A DNA stretch of 10,195 bases from Treponema sp. (GTDB taxonomy: Bacteria > Spirochaetota > Spirochaetia > Treponematales > Breznakiellaceae). The stretch lies in contig JAITON010000153.1 in the NCBI GenBank assembly GCA_031289935.1, forward strand, positions 1 to 10,195. Reading direction: 5' to 3'. The translations under genes were made by a program, and so were the position numbers. Positions 6,237 through 10,195 of this stretch are shown piece after piece; within the stretch, counting starts at the first letter, position 1, and each line of letters starts with the position of its first letter. Below the pieces are notes generated by a model, which saw nothing but the letters and a program-made list of their open reading frames with translations, did not search any database and was not told where the DNA came from.

Positions 6237-7220
6237 ATGGAAAGGGAATTTACGGTTCTGGACCTGATTAATATCGACCTCAAGGGGCATAACGCCCTGA
6301 ACCTCTGCTGTATCGGGGGTCGCCAGGGACTAGCCCAGGTGATCAAGACCCCGGAACTGAACCGTCCGGGCCTGGCTCTGGCGGGCTTCTACGACTCCTT
6401 TGCCCCGGAACGGGTTCAGCTCTTTGGCCGTGGCGAGACGGCCTACCTGCAAAAACTGGCCGCTGAGGGCAGGACGGATACCGCCAAATGGATGTTCAGC
6501 CACACCATTCCCTGTTGCATCTTTACTCACAGTCTTTTACCGGAAGAAAGCTTCTTTGCGGAGGCCGAAAGAGTGCAGTGCGCGGTGCTTCAGACCAGTT
6601 TGGAGACCTCGGATTTCGCTACCCGGTTTTTGCGAATCCTTTCTGATATCTTTGCTCTCCGAAAGGGTGTCCACGGGGTGCTGGTAGAGGTTTATGGCCT
6701 GGGGATTCTTATCCTGGGCGATTCCGGGGTGGGTAAGAGCGAGGCTGCCCTGGAACTGATTGAACGGGGCCACCGGCTGGTGGCGGACGATATGGTGGAT
6801 ATCCGTTGCGTGGGGGGGAATATCCTGATGGGCTCCGGGACCAATAAAATCAGCCACCACATGGAAATCCGGGGCCTGGGGATTATCAATGTAACCCATC
6901 TCTACGGCGTAAAGGCTATTCGGGACCGGAAACAGATTCAGTTGGTAGTGAAACTGGAGGAATGGAACACCCGGAAGAATTACGACCGGATTGGCGCCGA
7001 GGACATGGTCATGGATATTCTGGGGGTCAATGTCCCCTTGCTGGAAATCCCCGTTAAGCCCGGCCGGAATATCCCCACCATCATCGAAGCTGCGGCCATG
7101 AATGGACGGCTCAAACGGATGGGCTACAATGCGGCCAAAGAATTCAATCAAAACATTCTTAACTGGATGGAAGGCGATACGATCCGTTCCGTCTATTTCG
7201 GCAAGGGAGACGTCGTTTAA
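6237..7220 (+). CDS. hprK: HPr kinase/phosphorylase
   Basis: HprK phosphorylates HPr on serine and reverses this by phosphorolysis, linking the ATP, phosphate and glycolytic state of the cell to gene control. From the ATG at 6237 the protein has 327 residues, close to B. subtilis HprK (about 310). The N-terminal domain contains RPGLALAG and the ERVQLFG signature. The C-terminal catalytic domain shows the conserved His in HGVLVEVYG (H146), the Walker A loop GDSGVGKS (161-168), HRLVADD (D184-D185) and the family signature MEIRGLGIINV (209-219). EIPVKPGRN (270-278) and AAMNGRLKRMG end the core. An in-frame ATG at 6222 adds only MILYT and overlaps the probable -10, so I prefer 6237; neither start has a Shine-Dalgarno sequence. 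Its substrate HPr is encoded ten bases downstream. All key motifs are intact, so the enzyme should be active. Confidence 0.95.
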   Translation: MEREFTVLDLINIDLKGHNALNLCCIGGRQGLAQVIKTPELNRPGLALAGFYDSFAPERVQLFGRGETAYLQKLAAEGRTDTAKWMFSHTIPCCIFTHSLLPEESFFAEAERVQCAVLQTSLETSDFATRFLRILSDIFALRKGVHGVLVEVYGLGILILGDSGVGKSEAALELIERGHRLVADDMVDIRCVGGNILMGSGTNKISHHMEIRGLGIINVTHLYGVKAIRDRKQIQLVVKLEEWNTRKNYDRIGAEDMVMDILGVNVPLLEIPVKPGRNIPTIIEAAAMNGRLKRMGYNAAKEFNQNILNWMEGDTIRSVYFGKGDVV

Positions 7221-7230
7221 GGAGCTGGTA

Positions 7231-7497
7231 ATGGTAGAAAAGACACTTACCGTACGAAACCGCGCAGGGATTCACGCCCGGCCTTCAGCGCTGATTGTAA
7301 AGACGGCTATCAAATTTAAGAGTGAGGTTTATCTGGAAAGGGGCAATGACCGTATTAACGCCAAGTCTATCATGGGGCTCCTGACCCTGGGGGCGGCCTA
7401 CGGGACCAAGCTCAAGGTTATTGCCGTGGGCCCGGACGGGGAGCAAGCGGTGGCGGCGATAGAGCAGATTTTTGATTCCAGGTTCGAGGAAGATTGA
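7231..7497 (+). CDS. ptsH: Phosphocarrier protein HPr
   Basis: This is an 88-residue HPr. The phosphorelay site H15 lies in GIHARPSA and the regulatory site S46 in NAKSIMGL, so it can accept phosphate from both enzyme I and HprK. Total length and spacing of the two sites are those of ordinary HPr. The reading frame is open back to 7102, but the family N-terminus starts at the ATG at 7231. That start has the ribosome binding site AAGGAG (7219-7224), which overlaps the hprK stop codon. It is co-transcribed with hprK. No enzyme I or sugar permease gene is in the window. Treponemes are known for partial phosphotransferase systems lacking sugar permeases, where the pair is thought to be regulatory; that this holds here is inference. 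Confidence 0.96.
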   Translation: MVEKTLTVRNRAGIHARPSALIVKTAIKFKSEVYLERGNDRINAKSIMGLLTLGAAYGTKLKVIAVGPDGEQAVAAIEQIFDSRFEED

Positions 7498-7500
7498 CTA

Positions 7501-7529
7501 TTTACAGGTTAAGCAGCAAGGTGTATAAT
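7501..7529 (+). promoter_or_regulatory. Promoter of lexA
   Basis: TTTACA (7501-7506), a 17-base spacer and a perfect TATAAT (7524-7529) form a strong promoter, four bases after the HPr stop. Transcription should begin near 7536, giving a leader of about 23 bases with the ribosome binding site AGGAAGGA (7549-7556). A 10-base element TATTTACAGG (7499-7508) over the -35 recurs as TATATACAGG (7542-7551) in the leader, a possible autoregulatory site. Confidence 0.7.
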
Positions 7530-7558
7530 CAAAAAATAAAATATATACAGGAAGGAAT

Positions 7559-8161
7559 ATGAAAGAGCTTACCCAACGCCAACAGGAAGTACTGGACTTT
7601 ATTACAAAGTACGTAAAGATCCATACCTATCCGCCCACTATTCGGGAAGTAGCGAGTTATTTTAAGGTTTCGGTCAAGGGGGCCTACGACCATGTAACGG
7701 CCCTGAAAAAAAAGGGCTGCCTTAGAGGGGGGGAATTGTCACGGACCCTGGAGGTGGTTAAGACCAGCCAGGACGAAACGGCGGAGATCATAGAAATCCC
7801 CATTCTGGGGAACGTGGCCGCCGGGCAGCCTATCATAACGGAGGAAAACTGGGACGGGACGGTCTACCTCCATCCTTCTATGCTGAAAAAGAACCGGAAC
7901 TACTTCGCCGTCAAGGTCAAGGGCGATTCCATGACCAACGCAGGGATCCTAGACGGCGACACCGCCGTGATTGAGCAGCAGGATACCGCCCAGAACGGGG
8001 AAATCATTATCGCTATGGTAAATGAGGCCATGACCTTAAAGCGGTATTTCCGGGAAAATACCCGGATACGGCTCCAGCCCGAAAACGATGCCTATCAGCC
8101 GATCTATAGCCGGGATATCCGGGTTCTGGGGCGGCTGGTCCACGTGGTCCGCTCCTATTGA
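7559..8161 (+). CDS. lexA: LexA repressor, SOS regulator with self-cleaving protease domain
   Basis: LexA represses DNA-damage genes and cleaves itself when RecA filaments form. The 200-residue protein has the N-terminal winged helix (about 1-65), opening with the typical LTQRQQEVLDFI and then YPPTIREVASYF. A short linker and the S24-family peptidase domain follow. The cleavage bond is A88-G89 in GNVAAGQP, the nucleophile is S124 in VKGDSM and the general base is K161 in MTLKRYF. All are intact. The recognition region VSVKGAYDHVTALKKKG differs from both the E. coli and Bacillus helices, so the operator sequence may differ too. A run of seven G (7727-7733) encodes G57-G58 just behind the winged helix. 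The start has a good ribosome binding site. It probably shares transcripts with holA, whose ATG is five bases beyond the lexA stop. Confidence 0.94.
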   Translation: MKELTQRQQEVLDFITKYVKIHTYPPTIREVASYFKVSVKGAYDHVTALKKKGCLRGGELSRTLEVVKTSQDETAEIIEIPILGNVAAGQPIITEENWDGTVYLHPSMLKKNRNYFAVKVKGDSMTNAGILDGDTAVIEQQDTAQNGEIIIAMVNEAMTLKRYFRENTRIRLQPENDAYQPIYSRDIRVLGRLVHVVRSY

Positions 8162-8166
8162 TCGCC

Positions 8167-9183
8167 ATGACAAAAGGCCGCTGCTATCTTTTCCTGGGAC
8201 CCGAGCTGGGGGAAAAACAAGATGCCGTTGGGGAAATTCGCCGCTCCCTGGGGGGGAACCTGGAGGAAACCAGCTTTTATGCCGGAGATACGGCAGCCAC
8301 GGACATGGTTGCGGCCCTCAGAAACGGCTCCCTTTTTGCCGATACCCGGCTTTTTAGCATCAAAAATGCCGAAGCGCTGAAAAAAAAGGATGAGGTGGAG
8401 CTTTTGGCGGCCTATATGGAGGCCCCCCAGCAGAACACGGTCCTGATTCTCCTTTCCGAAGAGACCAAGATTGACAAGCGGCTGGAAACGGCGGTTTCGG
8501 GGGCGGATAAACGGATCTTCTGGGAACTCTTTGAAAACCGCAAGGCCGAGTGGGTGGCGGGCTTCTTCCGCCGGGAAGGTTACTCCATAGGTCCCGACGC
8601 CGTTGAAACGGTGCTGGAACTGGTGGAAAACAACACCGGGGCCCTGCGCCGGGAATGTTCCCGGCTCGTCCTGTTTCTGGACAAGAAAAAGCCCGTGGAA
8701 GCGGCGGATCTGGAAAAGTGGCTTTCCCACAGCCGGGAGGAATCGGCCTTTACCCTGTTTAGCCGGATTGCCGCCGGGGATATGCCCCGGAGTATCGAGA
8801 CCGTCCATTCCCTCCTGGCCGCCGGGGAATCCCCCCAGGGGATCCTGCCGGGGCTGGTCTGGTGCTACCGTAAACTGCGAGATTACCTGGTTCTGGCTGA
8901 GTCCGGGGCCGCCCATAACGACTTTGAGCTCCGAAAAATCGGACTGGCTTCCAAGAAGGCCTTACGGGATTACGAAAACGCGGCCCGGCGTTTTCAGCCG
9001 GCCATGGAAGCCGCCTCCGGGGCCTTGGCCCTGATTGCCAAATACGATCTCCTGACCCGGTCCTTGGGACAGGCCCCCCAGAATATTCTGATGGACACGC
9101 TGGTCTGCAAGCTGGTTACCGGCCCGGCCCAACCGCCTCCGGGGGACACTCCTCCAAGCGAAACGGGCGGACGAGGGGCTTGA
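8167..9183 (+). CDS. holA: DNA polymerase III delta subunit (clamp-loader subunit)
   Basis: HolA opens the beta sliding clamp as part of the clamp loader. The 338-residue length fits the family (E. coli about 343). Features that match include the opening strand CYLFLGPELGEKQDAV, FADTRLFSIKNAEALK (the family's F-x-x-x-R-L-V-x-V-x-N-A-E strand and helix), LILLSEETKIDKR, then FFRREGYSI, NNTGALRRECSRL, and SREESAFTLFSRIA at the start of the last collar domain. The tail after about residue 320 is Pro/Gly-rich and probably disordered. A TTG at 8158, overlapping the lexA stop, is an alternative start three codons earlier; I chose the ATG at 8167 because it is the better codon and still gives the family N-terminus. 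Neither has a Shine-Dalgarno sequence, so translation probably depends on ribosomes ending lexA. Sequence conservation in this family is low, hence slightly lower confidence. Confidence 0.9.
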   Translation: MTKGRCYLFLGPELGEKQDAVGEIRRSLGGNLEETSFYAGDTAATDMVAALRNGSLFADTRLFSIKNAEALKKKDEVELLAAYMEAPQQNTVLILLSEETKIDKRLETAVSGADKRIFWELFENRKAEWVAGFFRREGYSIGPDAVETVLELVENNTGALRRECSRLVLFLDKKKPVEAADLEKWLSHSREESAFTLFSRIAAGDMPRSIETVHSLLAAGESPQGILPGLVWCYRKLRDYLVLAESGAAHNDFELRKIGLASKKALRDYENAARRFQPAMEAASGALALIAKYDLLTRSLGQAPQNILMDTLVCKLVTGPAQPPPGDTPPSETGGRGA

Positions 9184-9208
9184 TGCTCAACGGCTCCACC
9201 GCTATGCT
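9180..9208 (+). promoter_or_regulatory. Possible leaderless promoter of era
   Basis: TTGATG (9180-9185), a 17-base spacer and TATGCT (9203-9208) match the sigma70 consensus at four of six positions in each box. CTTCTT then leads directly to the era ATG at 9215, the same six-base gap seen at serC and the HAD gene. No Shine-Dalgarno sequence is present. The boxes are weaker than in the other two cases. Confidence 0.4.
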
Positions 9209-9218
9209 CTTCTTATGA
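9183..9218 (+). CDS. Candidate 11-residue coupling mini-ORF between holA and era
   Basis: The frame reads MLNGSTAMLFL and then TGA. Its ATG shares one base with the holA stop (TGATG) and its stop overlaps the era start as ATGA (9215-9218). A ribosome ending holA could restart here and then restart again at era, which otherwise lacks a ribosome binding site. The peptide itself shows no recognisable feature, and it could be chance. Confidence 0.3.
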   Translation: MLNGSTAMLFL

Positions 9219-10105
9219 AGAAGGCGGCTTTTGTAGCGGTGCTGGGGCGGCCCTCGGCGGGCAAGTCCACCCTGGTAAACACGCTCTGCAAGGCCAAGGT
9301 AGCCATTGTCAGTCCCGTGCCCCAGACTACCCGGAATGCTATCCGGGGCATCCTGAACCGGGAGGAGGGCCAGCTCGTGTTCGTGGATACCCCCGGCCAG
9401 CATCTTTCGGAACGGAAGCTCAACCGGAAGCTGAGCGATACGGCGAGCCGGGCCATGGCCGAAGCGGATCTCCTCCTCTATCTGCTGGACGCCTCCCGCG
9501 CCCCCGGCGCGGAGGAGCAAAACATCGCGGAGAAACTGGCCCCCTTCACGGACCGGCTGGTGGCGGCTATCAACAAGACCGATCTCCCCGACGCCAGCCC
9601 GGCTGCCGGAGCGGCTTTTCTGGCAAGGGTTCTGCCGGGCCTGGGCGAAGACCGGCGTTTCAACATATCGGCCCTAAAGCACGATGGCACCGAAGCGCTC
9701 CTCAGCCGCCTCTTCGAGATGGCCGGTGAGGGGGAGCCCTTCTATCCTGAGGATTACTACACCGACCAGGACCTCAACTTTCGCATTGCCGAGATTATCC
9801 GGGAAAAGGCCATCCATCGTCTGCGTCAGGAACTGCCCCACGCGCTCTACGCCGAAGTGGCCGACGCGGAGCTGCGGAATGACGGGAAAAACCTTTGGGT
9901 CCGGGCCTTCATCATCACCGAGCGGGAGTCCCAAAAGGGGATGATCGTGGGCAAGGGCGGCGCCATGATCAAGGCCATTCGGGAGGCGGCCCAGAAGGAG
10001 CTCAACGAAATCTTCGACTGGAAGGTGGAACTGGACCTGCGGGTTAAGACCTCCCCGGACTGGCGCCACAACGATGCCACCCTCAGGCGGCTCATCGACC
10101 GTTAG
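9215..10105 (+). CDS. era: GTPase Era
   Basis: Era is an essential GTPase that binds the 3' end of 16S rRNA and checks 30S subunit assembly. The 296-residue protein (E. coli 301) has G1 GRPSAGKS (11-18), the TT of switch I at 38-39, G3 DTPG (58-61), G4 NKTD (120-123) and G5 SAL (152-154). The C-terminal KH domain has the loop GKGG at 246-249 in KGMIVGKGGAMIKAIREAA and ends with the usual WRHNDATLRRL-type tail. The G1 loop has S14 where most Era proteins have Asn (GRPNVGKS). The ATG at 9215 gives the family N-terminus, but the preceding bases are pyrimidines (CTTCTT) and offer no ribosome binding site. It is 31 bases beyond the holA stop and is followed by a terminator-like hairpin, so it probably closes the transcription unit. 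Confidence 0.96.
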   Translation: MKKAAFVAVLGRPSAGKSTLVNTLCKAKVAIVSPVPQTTRNAIRGILNREEGQLVFVDTPGQHLSERKLNRKLSDTASRAMAEADLLLYLLDASRAPGAEEQNIAEKLAPFTDRLVAAINKTDLPDASPAAGAAFLARVLPGLGEDRRFNISALKHDGTEALLSRLFEMAGEGEPFYPEDYYTDQDLNFRIAEIIREKAIHRLRQELPHALYAEVADAELRNDGKNLWVRAFIITERESQKGMIVGKGGAMIKAIREAAQKELNEIFDWKVELDLRVKTSPDWRHNDATLRRLIDR

Positions 10106-10145
10106 CCAGGCGATGATTCGTTGCGGGTCAAATGCCTTACGAGAA

Positions 10146-10177
10146 CAACCATACCCTGCTGCTTGCGGGGTTGGTTG
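10146..10177 (+). terminator. Terminator-like hairpin after era
   Basis: CAACCA (10146-10151) pairs with TGGTTG (10172-10177). After one bulged T, ACCCTGC (10153-10159) pairs with GCGGGGT (10165-10171) around the loop TGCTT, with one wobble pair. The stem of 13 pairs lies 40 bases after the era stop. The following GATTAATTTGG is only a poor T tract, so the strength is uncertain. I see no gene in 10106-10195. Confidence 0.5.
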
Positions 10178-10195
10178 ATTAATTTGGAAAAAACG

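Noticed and set aside
6172..6237. 22-codon N-terminal extension of serC to 6237
   Set aside because: The extension crosses the serC promoter and part of hprK, and the family N-terminus starts exactly at the ATG at 6171.
7102..7230. 43-codon N-terminal extension of HPr
   Set aside because: It is an open frame inside the end of hprK. HPr starts at 7231, where there is a good ribosome binding site and the standard N-terminus.
7535..7550. E. coli-type LexA box CTGT-N8-ACAG upstream of lexA
   Set aside because: ACAG is present at 7547-7550, but the bases at the partner position are AATA, so only a half-site exists. A Bacillus-type CGAAC-N4-GTTCG box was not seen either.
1..10195. A previously undescribed defence, mobile or biosynthetic system
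   Set aside because: Every sizeable open frame on its proper strand belongs to a known housekeeping family. I found no transposase, integrase, toxin-antitoxin pair, structured RNA array or unexplained gene cluster.

Overview
The window is a chromosomal housekeeping segment from a bacterium that is probably a spirochaete, most likely a Treponema-like lineage of moderate to high GC. This rests on gene content: RNase Y with a YmdB-type phosphodiesterase, and HPr kinase/phosphorylase beside HPr with no other phosphotransferase-system gene in view. Codon usage is also uniformly GC-rich and full of CCGG/CCCGG words. No ribosomal RNA or other species-level marker is present, so the assignment is an inference. 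I see no insertion sequence, phage gene, tRNA, CRISPR array or sign of recent transfer.

Layout. Positions 1-232 (minus) hold the N-terminal part of a HAD-superfamily phosphatase, cut by the window edge. A 216-base divergent intergenic region follows, with two promoters, a 22-23 bp spaced direct repeat and a run of eight G. Positions 449-2800 (plus) hold rny and ymdB. They converge on a membrane-anchored lytic transglycosylase (2957-3796, minus) across a strong UUCG-loop hairpin. Positions 3884-6171 (minus) are the serine-biosynthesis pair, transcribed serC then serA, two bases apart. From 6237 to 10105 everything runs plus: hprK, ptsH (HPr), lexA, holA and era, ending at a terminator-like hairpin. 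The longest gene-free stretch is 233-448.

How the genes work together. SerA and SerC carry out the first two steps from 3-phosphoglycerate to serine. HprK and HPr form a carbon/energy-sensing phosphorylation pair. LexA represses DNA-damage genes, the HolA delta subunit loads the sliding clamp, and Era checks 30S ribosome assembly. RNase Y starts mRNA decay at the membrane. Nothing here is a new enzyme system. The interesting material is in the control regions. Three genes without a Shine-Dalgarno sequence (the HAD gene, serC and era) each have a sigma70-like promoter with a 17-base spacer whose -10 hexamer ends exactly six bases before the ATG. This predicts leaderless transcripts, and hprK has a nearly leaderless version. 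The divergent serC and hprK promoters share overlapping -35 elements. A candidate 11-residue mini-ORF touches both the holA stop and the era start. G tracts of 6 to 8 lie in or next to promoters and inside coding regions. All of these come from reading the sequence and have not been tested.
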